Shown here: positions 1 to 6,935 of the stretch, in pieces
Layout: each line of letters begins with the position of its first letter
Position numbering within the stretch: the first letter of the stretch is position 1
DNA from: Clostridia bacterium
GTDB lineage: Bacteria; Bacillota; Clostridia; Oscillospirales; Acutalibacteraceae
DNA: 23,977 bases
Assembly: GCA_900752115.1 (NCBI GenBank)
Contig: CAADUC010000110.1
Span: forward strand, 1-23,977
Direction: 5' to 3'
Translations under genes and position numbers: made by a program
The notes under the pieces: model-generated
Told to the model about the DNA's origin: nothing
Databases searched by the model: none
What the model saw: only the letters and a program-made list of their open reading frames with translations

Positions 1-49
1 AACAGCGTCTCTTTTGTATGTCCCGTTTTGAGACAGAGAGGGAGCGATA

Positions 50-1933
50 TTATTTTGTTTCCTGTTTCTCGGTGCCGTTTTCCTGTTGCCAGCTTCTGTA
101 ATACCAAGCGCATCCGTTGGCGGGAACAGTGACTTCACGCAGAACACGGGTTTCGCCGGTGAGCAAATCTTTCCACTCAAACGGTCCCATGTCGATATGA
201 GCAACATTCTCCTCACCGCGGAAGTTAAACAAAGCGGTAATCATCTCATTGCCGAGCTGACGGCAGATGCAGAGAACAGCAGGCTCATAGGTATCCTTGG
301 TCCAGACATCTGCCTCGCCGGAAAACGGCGCATAGGCGAAACGGAGAGACTCCATTTTCTTCATGCCTTCAAAAATTCGATTCTGTACGCTGCCTTCAAT
401 GCTGCGGCATGGCTCGATATCCCAGCGGAACTTGCCCCGGTGCAGATAGCGGCTGTCCGTACGGCGGTCAAAGTCGGGAGATTCCTTGTAAGAGTAATCG
501 TTGACCTGGCCAATTTCATCACCGCTGTAGATAACCGGAATGCCGGTCTGAATAAAGAGGTAAGCGTTCAGCATGAGAATCTTTTGGATTGCACGATTCG
601 TTTTTTCCTCATTCTGCTCAAAGCCGGCAGCCTCCAAACCGCACATGGAAGCGGTAGTGCCGCACAGGCGTGCGTCCTGCAGAACAGGATCGTCGTTGTA
701 GAGTTCGCCTCTTGACTCGCTTCCGGGGTAGTAGCCCTGGAAATAATCGTTCAGGAATTTTTTGTGAGGGGCTTCGCTGATGCCGAACTGTCTGAGCCAG
801 TCGTAGTCGAGACCCCAGCCAATATCGTCGTGGCAGCGCAGATAATTGAGGAAAACATACTGCTTCGGGAGAGAATTGACAATATCCATCTGATGCTTGA
901 GCAAAGAGGTATCGCCGGTAGCGACCGTGTGCCAGGTGGAGGCCATCGTGGTTACGTTGTAGAGCATGTGGCACTCCGGTTTTTCAAGCGTGCCGAAGTA
1001 GGGAACAACCTTGGAGGGCTCCATAACAACCTCGCCGAGAAGAAGTACGCCGGGGCAGACAATCTCTGTGATCATACGCATCATGCGCACAATGGTATGT
1101 ACCTGAGGAAGATTGCGGCAGGTGGTCCCGATTTGTTTCCAGATGTACGGAACGGCGTCAATTCGAACGATGTCAATTCCCTGATTTACCAGGTAGAGCA
1201 TATTGGCTGTCATTTCGTTGAATACCACCGGATTCGCGTAGTTGAGATCCCACTGATAAGGATAGAACGTGGTCATCACAAATTTATGACAGCTGTCAAG
1301 CCATGTGAAATTTCCCGGAGCGGTCGTGGGGAAAACCTGAGGGCAGGTCTTTTCATACTGTGCGGGAATATCGAAATTATCAAAGAAGAAATAACGATCC
1401 TGATACTCACGCTCGCCTGCGACAGCTCGTTTCGCCCATTCGTGTTCCTGTGAGGTGTGGTTCATGACAAAATCCATGCACAGGCTGATTCCCTTGCTGT
1501 GGCATTTTTTGGAGAGTGCTGCGAGATCCTCCATTGTTCCGAGGTTTTCCTGAATTTTGCGGTAATCGGAGACAGCATATCCGCCGTCGCTCATCCCGCG
1601 GGGTGTTTCCAGGAAGGGCATCAAATGCAGATAGTTGACATTGCAGTCCAGGAAATAATCAAGCTTTGATTCCACACCCTTGAGATTATCACGGAATGCG
1701 TCGATATAAAGCATCATTCCGACCATTTTCTGGCTATGGAACCATTCTGGATCCTTTTCGCGTTTGCGATCGAGCGTCTTCCATGAAGGCTTTCTATCGT
1801 TGTAAAAGCCCTCCAGCATGGTGCAGAGCTGGTGAAACAGATCCTCACGGCCCGGATACAGCTCACAATACAGCCATTTGAGCTCGTCATAATGGCGGCT
1901 CAGGCGTCTCTCGAATTCCGTCTGTTTATTCAT
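50..1933 (-). CDS. Amylosucrase (GH13 family)
   Basis: This gene encodes a 627-residue GH13 enzyme. The family moves the glucosyl unit of sucrose onto an alpha-1,4-glucan and releases fructose. Motifs seen are MDFVMNHT (residues 153-160, conserved His159), RIDA with R257 and nucleophile D259, GEVV with acid/base E301, and RCHDDIGW with H368/D369, which is the amylosucrase form of the transition-state motif. The length matches Neisseria amylosucrase (about 636 aa), and there is no signal peptide, so it should be cytoplasmic. The ATG at 1933 is chosen because GGGGG lies just upstream. An in-frame GTG at 1954 would leave only about 5 nt of leader after the promoter. The gene sits downstream of, and codirectional with, a LacI-type regulator that probably controls it. 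Sucrose phosphorylase is a relative, but length and the HDDIGW motif favour amylosucrase. Confidence 0.9.
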   Translation of the reverse strand: MNKQTEFERRLSRHYDELKWLYCELYPGREDLFHQLCTMLEGFYNDRKPSWKTLDRKREKDPEWFHSQKMVGMMLYIDAFRDNLKGVESKLDYFLDCNVNYLHLMPFLETPRGMSDGGYAVSDYRKIQENLGTMEDLAALSKKCHSKGISLCMDFVMNHTSQEHEWAKRAVAGEREYQDRYFFFDNFDIPAQYEKTCPQVFPTTAPGNFTWLDSCHKFVMTTFYPYQWDLNYANPVVFNEMTANMLYLVNQGIDIVRIDAVPYIWKQIGTTCRNLPQVHTIVRMMRMITEIVCPGVLLLGEVVMEPSKVVPYFGTLEKPECHMLYNVTTMASTWHTVATGDTSLLKHQMDIVNSLPKQYVFLNYLRCHDDIGWGLDYDWLRQFGISEAPHKKFLNDYFQGYYPGSESRGELYNDDPVLQDARLCGTTASMCGLEAAGFEQNEEKTNRAIQKILMLNAYLFIQTGIPVIYSGDEIGQVNDYSYKESPDFDRRTDSRYLHRGKFRWDIEPCRSIEGSVQNRIFEGMKKMESLRFAYAPFSGEADVWTKDTYEPAVLCICRQLGNEMITALFNFRGEENVAHIDMGPFEWKDLLTGETRVLREVTVPANGCAWYYRSWQQENGTEKQETK

Positions 1934-1965
1934 GAAAAAACCCCCGCATTTCACGTTTTGCCTTT

Positions 1966-1994
1966 AGTATATGCCGGAATTTTCGATATGTCAA
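1966..1994 (-). promoter_or_regulatory. Sigma-A promoter of the amylosucrase gene
   Basis: On the minus strand, TTGACA (1989-1994) and TATACT (1966-1971) are separated by 17 bp, which is near-consensus. The predicted start near 1959 gives a leader of about 26 nt to the ATG at 1933. Confidence 0.85.
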
Positions 1995-2005
1995 CCGATT
2001 ACATA
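1987..2005. promoter_or_regulatory. Putative LacI-family operator over the amylosucrase -35 box
   Basis: This is an imperfect 19-bp palindrome with TATGT/ACATA outer arms and AA/TT inside (7 of 9 pairs). It covers the -35 box, so a bound repressor would block RNA polymerase. Its minus-strand core TCGGTTGACA resembles the sequence over the lacI-type gene's own -35. A related CCGGTTGAT lies at 2117-2125. The assignment to the neighbouring regulator is inference. Confidence 0.45.
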
Positions 2006-2144
2006 ATGGGAAAGAAAGGTTTAGAACAAATCACAAAAAATGTAGGCCTTTTTTGACGAAAAGACGCGGTTTAGGTGGGGAAAAATACCGGAATCTGATG
2101 GTTTTTGGGAAGGTTACCGGTTGATCGAATCGCTTTTCGCACAG

Positions 2145-2172
2145 AAAAAGAGCCTGCATCGCTGCAGGCTCT
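2145..2172 (-). terminator. Rho-independent terminator after the LacI-type regulator
   Basis: A perfect 10-bp stem (2149-2158 with 2163-2172) has a 4-nt loop and is followed on the minus strand by a T run (2149-2145). It separates the regulator from the amylosucrase gene, so the latter relies on its own promoter. Confidence 0.85.
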
Positions 2173-2214
2173 CACATGCTGTGGTCGGGATATTCTGTAT
2201 AAAGGAAGGGAACG

Positions 2215-3195
2215 TCAGGTGGATTCCCCCTGAATCAGATCGACAGGCATTGTCATATCGTTGGGAACAAGCTCTCCGCGCAGAAGCTTGTCAATATGTT
2301 CGATGCTGAGCCGTGCCATTTCCGGCACGGGCTGACGGATTGTTGTAATGGTAGGGGAAGTCAGAGAAGCGACCATGGTTCCGTCAAAGCCAACGACTTT
2401 CATCTGCCCGGGGACCGCAATTCCCATTCGGGAGCAAACCTGAAGAATCTGAGCAGCAATGAGGTCGCTGCTGGCAAAGATTCCGTCCGTTTCCGGATGG
2501 CTGCGGAGAGCGTCCTCAATCAAAGAGTGGTAATGCATCGAGTCATATGTCTCGGGATCAGCCGTCAGCACCGTAAAGGAGATTCCTTTGTCCCGGCAGA
2601 CGTCGGCGAAACCTTCGCCCCGGAGATCGGCAGGCATGTGTTTTCCGGTAATGCCGCCGAAATGCAGCAGATGGGTGCAGCCTCTGTCAATCAGGTGCAG
2701 GGCTGCGAGTTTTCCTCCCTGATAGTTGTCACAGTGGATGGTAACGGTTTCGCCCCGTTCCTCGTCACGTTCCAAATTGACGATGGGAATTTCGAGCTGC
2801 TGCAGGTGCTGGGCGCATACATTTTTACTGCACAAGATAATGCCCGCGGCGTTGTTTGAGACGGACATGGCAAGGAACTCCGATTCCTTTTCCGGCTGCT
2901 GGCGGGAATTACACAGCAAAAGCTTATACCCGCGTTCCGCAGCGGCCTGTTCCAGGCTGCTGATCAGCGAAGCAAAAAAAGGATGGGCGACGTGAGGAAC
3001 AATCGCCACAATCGTATTGGCGCGGCGTTTGGAGAGCGCACGGGCCAGTTCATTGGGCTGATAGTGCATCTCCGCCATGGCGCGGCGCACTTTTTCCCGT
3101 GTTTCCTTACTGATATATCCGCGGTTGTTAATCACGCGGGAAACTGTGGTGGCCGTTACCCCTGCCCGCACTGCAATATCTCGGATTGTCGCCAA
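2215..3195 (-). CDS. LacI-family transcriptional regulator (probable sugar-responsive repressor)
   Basis: The product is 326 residues, normal for LacI/GalR. The N-terminal helix-turn-helix (about residues 3-25, TIRDIAVRAG...TTVSRVIN) is followed by the hinge helix region (YQPNELARAL, 45-54) and a periplasmic-binding-like effector and dimerisation domain from about residue 62. The C-terminal VVGFDGT and TTIRQPV motifs resemble those of sucrose-type repressors of this family. The start is TTG at 3195, placed 5 nt after GAGGTG; no in-frame ATG fits the conserved N terminus. The position upstream of and codirectional with the amylosucrase suggests it controls that gene and possibly itself. The effector is unknown; a sucrose-derived sugar is the natural guess. 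Confidence 0.92.
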   Translation of the reverse strand: MATIRDIAVRAGVTATTVSRVINNRGYISKETREKVRRAMAEMHYQPNELARALSKRRANTIVAIVPHVAHPFFASLISSLEQAAAERGYKLLLCNSRQQPEKESEFLAMSVSNNAAGIILCSKNVCAQHLQQLEIPIVNLERDEERGETVTIHCDNYQGGKLAALHLIDRGCTHLLHFGGITGKHMPADLRGEGFADVCRDKGISFTVLTADPETYDSMHYHSLIEDALRSHPETDGIFASSDLIAAQILQVCSRMGIAVPGQMKVVGFDGTMVASLTSPTITTIRQPVPEMARLSIEHIDKLLRGELVPNDMTMPVDLIQGEST

Positions 3196-3233
3196 ACTCT
3201 CACCTCATTGTTGAATTTGCGTTTTCGGCTATT

Positions 3234-3262
3234 ATTGTACACCTGTGTTCTCTGTGCGTCAA
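3234..3262 (-). promoter_or_regulatory. Sigma-A promoter of the LacI-type gene, with operator-like overlap
   Basis: On the minus strand, TTGACG (3257-3262) and TACAAT (3234-3239) have a 17-bp spacer. The -35 lies within CCGGTTGAC (3258-3266), similar to the sequence at the amylosucrase -35, which would fit autoregulation. Confidence 0.8.
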
Positions 3263-3392
3263 CCGGAGTTTCTTTCCTTGCAGAATACGGACTTCTTTTC
3301 CAATTACATATAAGTGGTTTTCTTTCTTCTTTTTATAAACAGGCAGATTCCATTCCTGCAAAGCGACAGTTGTCTTTTCCATTATGAAAGCA

Positions 3393-3421
3393 TTGCTTTT
3401 TTTAAGGTTGCTTGATATAAT
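3393..3421 (+). promoter_or_regulatory. Probable promoter of the small membrane protein gene
   Basis: TTGCTT (3393-3398) and a perfect TATAAT (3416-3421) are separated by 17 bp. The start would be near 3428, leaving an unusually long leader before the ATG at 3644. Confidence 0.6.
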
Positions 3422-3643
3422 AATTAATACATTTAATGCGTTTTTTGTGCTGATTGTCGACACTGGCTCTGCAAGAACGGATATCCGGTGCTCGGGAAGG
3501 GGGAAAGCGGAAAAAGGTAGGGCTTGGAAGCCGTCTTTTTGGGGGGAGAGTATGGAACTTGCGTTTCCGCGTCAGATCCACCGTTAGACGGGAGAAAATA
3601 GGACAGTTGCACAGAAAAGCATGCAAAGGGGAGGAAAAAGAAC

Positions 3644-4057
3644 ATGCAAAAGACAAGACTGGGGATTTCCGTTGGATTGCTGGCGGCTGCCATTTACTTT
3701 ACAAGCTTTTTTGGCGGCTATCTGGTGGCGATTCTCTTGGCAGGTTATGTGTTGACTTTTGAAGCGGACTCATGGCTCAAAAAGAGCGCTGTCAAAGCGG
3801 TGGGGCTTCTCATTTTGTTCTCATTCTTATCTGCGGTGATTAATCTTATACCCAATCTGCTGGGATTTGTTAATGACGTGTTAGGGATTTTTGGCGTCGG
3901 TTTTGGTTACGGAGTGATCAGCCATCTTATTTCTGCCGTTTTAGGGATTCTGGACATTCTGGAAAAGGTTCTCTTCCTTGCGCTTGGCGTTTCTGCTTTC
4001 AAGCAGAAGGATGTCGATGTTCCCGTTGTGGATTCTCTGATTGGAAAATATATGTAA
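3644..4057 (+). CDS. Small integral membrane protein of unknown function
   Basis: The product is 137 residues and I do not recognise a named family. Hydrophobic stretches at about residues 7-37 (probably two short helices), 49-70 and 84-117 suggest three to four membrane segments. A short polar, probably cytoplasmic tail (KQKDVDVPVVDSLIGKYM) closes the protein. The ATG at 3644 has GGGGAGG 9 nt upstream. The gene is monocistronic: it has its own promoter and long leader, and a strong terminator at 4167-4210. No neighbour suggests a role. That the frame is real is supported by the ribosome binding site, the consistent hydrophobic pattern and the terminator. Confidence 0.7.
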   Translation: MQKTRLGISVGLLAAAIYFTSFFGGYLVAILLAGYVLTFEADSWLKKSAVKAVGLLILFSFLSAVINLIPNLLGFVNDVLGIFGVGFGYGVISHLISAVLGILDILEKVLFLALGVSAFKQKDVDVPVVDSLIGKYM

Positions 4058-4063
4058 AAAGCT

Positions 4064-4140
4064 TAGCGCCGTGATACTCCGCGGTGCAGACCGCCGCGAA
4101 AAGGCGAAAACACTTCAGGTGAGACGGATGTTTCCGTCGG
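4064..4140 (+). other. Structured 3' region with several hairpins, unassigned
   Basis: Between the membrane gene and its terminator the RNA could form GCGGT-GCAG-ACCGC, CGCC-N7-GGCG and GACGGA-TGTT-TCCGTC. It does not match a riboswitch or small RNA that I recognise. It may be only a stabilising 3' UTR. Confidence 0.3.
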
Positions 4141-4166
4141 TGTGTGCTCAGAAAAAGTGATCAGCC

Positions 4167-4210
4167 AGCCCCAAAACAGTTGGATTTTCCGACTGTTTTG
4201 GGGCTTTTTT
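4167..4210 (+). terminator. Strong rho-independent terminator
   Basis: A perfect 14-bp stem (4167-4180 with 4192-4205) has an 11-nt loop and is followed by a run of six Ts. It ends the small membrane gene transcript and separates it from the polysaccharide unit. Confidence 0.92.
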
Positions 4211-4247
4211 ATTGTTTTGGCAATCTTGCTTAATCCGTTTGTTTCGC

Positions 4248-4276
4248 TTGTCATTTCTACGCATGTGTAGTAAAAT
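4248..4276 (+). promoter_or_regulatory. Promoter of the DUF4422/ABC exporter unit
   Basis: TTGTCA (4248-4253) and TAAAAT (4271-4276) are separated by 17 bp. This gives a leader of about 50 nt before the ATG at 4334. A second -10-like TACAAT at 4283-4288 has no matching -35. Confidence 0.65.
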
Positions 4277-4333
4277 GAGTGATACAATATGGATAGCCCC
4301 GGATGTATTGTGCCGGGATGCAGAGGAACAATT

Positions 4334-5221
4334 ATGTCGGAAATCAAAATCTACGTTGTTTGTCATAAACTGTTTGAGGTGCCCAGTCACCCTTATCTTT
4401 TTCCCATACAGGTGGGAGCCTCGCTCTCGGCAAACCGTTTTCCCGGAATGCTGTACGATGATACGGGAGACTCCATCTCGGATAAAAACCGATCCTACTG
4501 TGAGCTGACGGCCCAGTATTGGGCATGGAAAAACGACGCGGCAGCTTGGCAGGGGATTTTTCATTACCGGCGTTACCTTTCTTTTGACGCACGTTCGCAG
4601 GCGCGCGCTGCCGGAGAGCATTTTGGCAGGCCGTACCGCGTGCTTGAACGTCCAACGGCACAATCGCTGCGCCGTGCGGGTTACGATCCGCAGGGATTGG
4701 CCCGCTTTCTGGAGGCGTTCGATGTGATAGCCCCCGTGCCGGAGAACATGGGGATGACCGCTGCGCGCCAGTACGAGACGGCTCCGCACCATTATGCGGC
4801 CGATTTGACAATTGTCCGTGAGCTTCTGCGGCGGGGCGATCCGCGGGATTGGCGCGCTGCAGAGGAATACCTGAACGGGACAAGCCTTTATTTCGGAAAC
4901 CTCTTTTTGATGCGCCGTCCGCTGTTTGAGCGCTACAGTGCATGGTTGTTTGACCTGCTCGCGAAGTATGACGAGCAAAAGAATGTTTCCGGCTATTCGC
5001 CTCAGGCACAGCGGGTTGACGGCTATTTGGCAGAGCGCCTTTTCGGCGTTTATCTGACACGGCTGCGGGCGGAGGGAACCGCTGTCGGTTTTGTACCGCG
5101 GCTTCATTTCGCCGGGATGGAAAGCCGCGGAGCATATTTGAAACAACGGGCGGAAACGCTGCTGCTGCCGCCGGGCAGCGTGCGGCGAAACGCGGCGCGG
5201 CGCCTGCTGCGAAAGATTTGA
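4334..5221 (+). CDS. DUF4422-family putative glycosyltransferase
   Basis: The product is 295 residues with the signature segments of the DUF4422 family, found in capsule and other surface-polysaccharide loci: IYVVCHK (residues 5-11), PIQVGA (24-29), DDTGDSIS-KN (42-52), YCELTAQYWAWKN (55-67) and FHYRRYLSF (76-84). No signal peptide or membrane helix is visible, so it probably acts in the cytoplasm on a nucleotide-sugar donor. Donor and acceptor cannot be read from the sequence. The ATG at 4334 follows AGAGGA at 6 nt; an upstream in-frame ATG at 4289 lacks such a site. It is the first gene of an operon with an ABC-2 permease and ATPase, with only a 16-nt gap to the next gene. This suggests it builds or caps the glycan that the transporter exports. 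Confidence 0.85.
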   Translation: MSEIKIYVVCHKLFEVPSHPYLFPIQVGASLSANRFPGMLYDDTGDSISDKNRSYCELTAQYWAWKNDAAAWQGIFHYRRYLSFDARSQARAAGEHFGRPYRVLERPTAQSLRRAGYDPQGLARFLEAFDVIAPVPENMGMTAARQYETAPHHYAADLTIVRELLRRGDPRDWRAAEEYLNGTSLYFGNLFLMRRPLFERYSAWLFDLLAKYDEQKNVSGYSPQAQRVDGYLAERLFGVYLTRLRAEGTAVGFVPRLHFAGMESRGAYLKQRAETLLLPPGSVRRNAARRLLRKI

Positions 5222-5237
5222 GATCAGGAGGATCACC

Positions 5238-6023
5238 ATGACGCTGATTGCTTCAACTTGGCATAAATTGAAAAAACATCGTTTTCTCTTCGAGGAGCTT
5301 GTCAAACGTGATTTTCAGAAGAAATACAAGCGCACCGTTTTAGGTATGCTGTGGAGTTTGTTGTCTCCGCTGTTTATGCTGACGGTGATGGCGCTTGTCT
5401 TCACACAGTTTTTCGGCCGTTCCACGCCGCACTATATTGTTTACATGTTTGCGGGTAACCTCGTGTACAGCTATTTCAAGGACGCAACCTCGGGCGGAAT
5501 GGGTTCGCTGATGGCGAATGCCGGCATCTTCACAAAGGTGAACGTGCCCAAATACCTTTTTCTGCTCTCGCGTAACGTATCTGCACTCATCAACTTTGCT
5601 CTGACGCTCGTGATCTTCTTTCTCTTTGTTGCCATCGACGGCATTGCCTTCACATGGAAGTTTTTCCTGCTGCTCTATCCAATCGTCTGTCTTGTGATAT
5701 TCAACATCGGCGTAGGACTGATTTTGTCCGCCATGTTCGTCGTTTTTCGCGATATCCAGTATCTGTATGATATCTTTACCCTTGCCCTCATGTATTTCTC
5801 AGCTATTTTTTACACGATTGATTCCTATGCGAAGAATTTTCAGAACCTGTTTTATCTCAATCCCGTGTTTGTCTACATCACCTATTTCCGGCGGATTGTG
5901 ATTGAAGGCTCGATTCCCGGTATTTACGTGCATGGCCTTTGCGCGCTGTACGCTTTGGTGGCTCTGCTGATTGGCGGTTTTATTTACCGTAAATACAATT
6001 ATCGTTTCCTGTACTATGTCTGA
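5238..6023 (+). CDS. ABC-2 type polysaccharide export permease (Wzm/TagG-like)
   Basis: The product is 261 residues, the usual size for the membrane subunit of O-antigen or teichoic-acid type exporters. About six hydrophobic segments are visible, starting near residue 37 after an N-terminal amphipathic region (ELVKRDFQKKYKRTVLGMLW). That region contains the basic motif typical of the family. The late FRDIQYLYDIFTLALMYFSAIFY...LNP segment (about 172-206) is also family-typical. The ATG at 5238 follows AGGAGG. It should form the channel that moves a lipid-linked glycan across the membrane, powered by the ATPase encoded next, which starts 17 nt downstream. The substrate is unknown. Confidence 0.92.
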   Translation: MTLIASTWHKLKKHRFLFEELVKRDFQKKYKRTVLGMLWSLLSPLFMLTVMALVFTQFFGRSTPHYIVYMFAGNLVYSYFKDATSGGMGSLMANAGIFTKVNVPKYLFLLSRNVSALINFALTLVIFFLFVAIDGIAFTWKFFLLLYPIVCLVIFNIGVGLILSAMFVVFRDIQYLYDIFTLALMYFSAIFYTIDSYAKNFQNLFYLNPVFVYITYFRRIVIEGSIPGIYVHGLCALYALVALLIGGFIYRKYNYRFLYYV

Positions 6024-6039
6024 TTCGGAGGAATGGCCT

Positions 6040-6789
6040 GTGAACGCAATTGAGCTCAATGACGTCGCGATCCGTTACATGGTCGGCGATTTCAAGGAGA
6101 TCGGCATTAAGGAATACGTGGTCCGCCGCCTCAAGAGAAACTACCACGTCAAGGAATTCTGGGCCGTGGATGGTGTGACGTTCAGCCTGGAAAAGGGAAG
6201 TATGCTGGGCATTGTTGGCAGCAACGGAGCGGGCAAGTCAACACTGCTCAAAGTGATCACCGGCATCATGGAACCGACGCGAGGCAAGGTGAAAGTGAAT
6301 GGCACGATTGCCGCTCTGCTCGAGCTGGCCTCCGGCTTTGACGGGGATCTGACAGTGCGCGAGAACACCTATCTGCGCGGGGCCATGCTGGGTTATACAC
6401 GCGCCTATATGAATGAAATGTACGGCAGCATTATCGAGTTTGCCGAGCTCGAGGAGTTTCAGGATCGCCCGTTCAAACAGCTGTCCTCCGGCATGAAATC
6501 AAGGCTTGCTTTTTCCATCGCGAGCCTTGTCAAGCCGGAGATCCTCATCCTGGACGAGGTGCTTTCTGTGGGCGACGGCGCTTTTAAAAAGAAGAGCGAG
6601 GAAAAGATGCGTGAGATCATCGGCGGCGGGGCGACCACCATCCTTGTCTCCCACTCTAACACGCAGATCCGCGAAATGTGCAACAAGGTGCTCTGGCTGG
6701 ACCGGGGCAAGCAGATTGCTTTTGGCGATACGCCGGAGATTATGGATCGCTATGAGGAATTCCTGGCAAAGAAAGTAAAGAAGAAATAA
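6040..6789 (+). CDS. ABC transporter ATPase for polysaccharide export (Wzt/TagH-like)
   Basis: The product is 249 residues. Visible motifs are Walker A GSNGAGKST (60-68), signature LSSGMKSR (148-155) with the GM..RLAFSIA form characteristic of polysaccharide and teichoic-acid exporters, Walker B EILILDE (167-173) and H-loop SHS (H205). The GTG start at 6040 follows GGAGGA at 7 nt; the upstream in-frame ATG at 6016 would overlap the permease gene and lacks a site. The protein lacks the extra C-terminal carbohydrate-binding domain of long Wzt proteins, so export probably does not depend on recognition of a capped glycan end by this subunit. It is the last gene of the three-gene unit. Confidence 0.93.
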   Translation: MNAIELNDVAIRYMVGDFKEIGIKEYVVRRLKRNYHVKEFWAVDGVTFSLEKGSMLGIVGSNGAGKSTLLKVITGIMEPTRGKVKVNGTIAALLELASGFDGDLTVRENTYLRGAMLGYTRAYMNEMYGSIIEFAELEEFQDRPFKQLSSGMKSRLAFSIASLVKPEILILDEVLSVGDGAFKKKSEEKMREIIGGGATTILVSHSNTQIREMCNKVLWLDRGKQIAFGDTPEIMDRYEEFLAKKVKKK

Positions 6790-6808
6790 CGGAGAAATAT
6801 GCAAATGG

Positions 6809-6845
6809 GAACGCGCCGCGGAGATTTGGCCTCCGCGGCGCGTTC
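6809..6845. terminator. Strong stem-loop between convergent genes
   Basis: A perfect 15-bp GC-rich stem (6809-6823 with 6831-6845) has a 7-nt loop and lies between the convergent ATPase and permease genes. Flanking T runs are poor on both strands, so it may be a weak bidirectional terminator or a 3'-end stabiliser. Confidence 0.6.
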
Positions 6846-6935
6846 TTCGTCTGAGAGAGAATTTTGTTTTGGCTCCGTCAAGGCAGAGCCCGTTATTTTG
6901 GGAGCAATGTCACGGCAGACTGCTGCAAAAGATTG

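Larger units (their letters stand above)
3196..3643. other. Intergenic region between the lacI-type gene and the small membrane gene
   Basis: This 448-bp stretch holds two divergent promoters: the minus-strand lacI-type promoter (3234-3262) and a plus-strand promoter (3393-3421). About 215 nt of untranslated leader follow the latter. Short minus-strand reading frames here lack ribosome binding sites and look spurious. I do not recognise a riboswitch in the leader. Confidence 0.6.

Noticed and set aside
1..49. Possible terminator for the amylosucrase gene at the window start
   Set aside because: Only a 5-bp GTCTC/GAGAC stem with an 18-nt loop is visible before the edge and no clear T run follows, so it is not supported.
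3200..3463. 87-residue minus-strand reading frame over the lacI-type promoter
   Set aside because: No ribosome binding site, no recognisable protein features, and it overlaps a near-consensus promoter and the operator-like sequence.
4148..5305. 385-residue minus-strand frame over the DUF4422 gene
   Set aside because: The plus-strand DUF4422 motifs are clear. The antisense frame also runs through the terminator and has no start signals.
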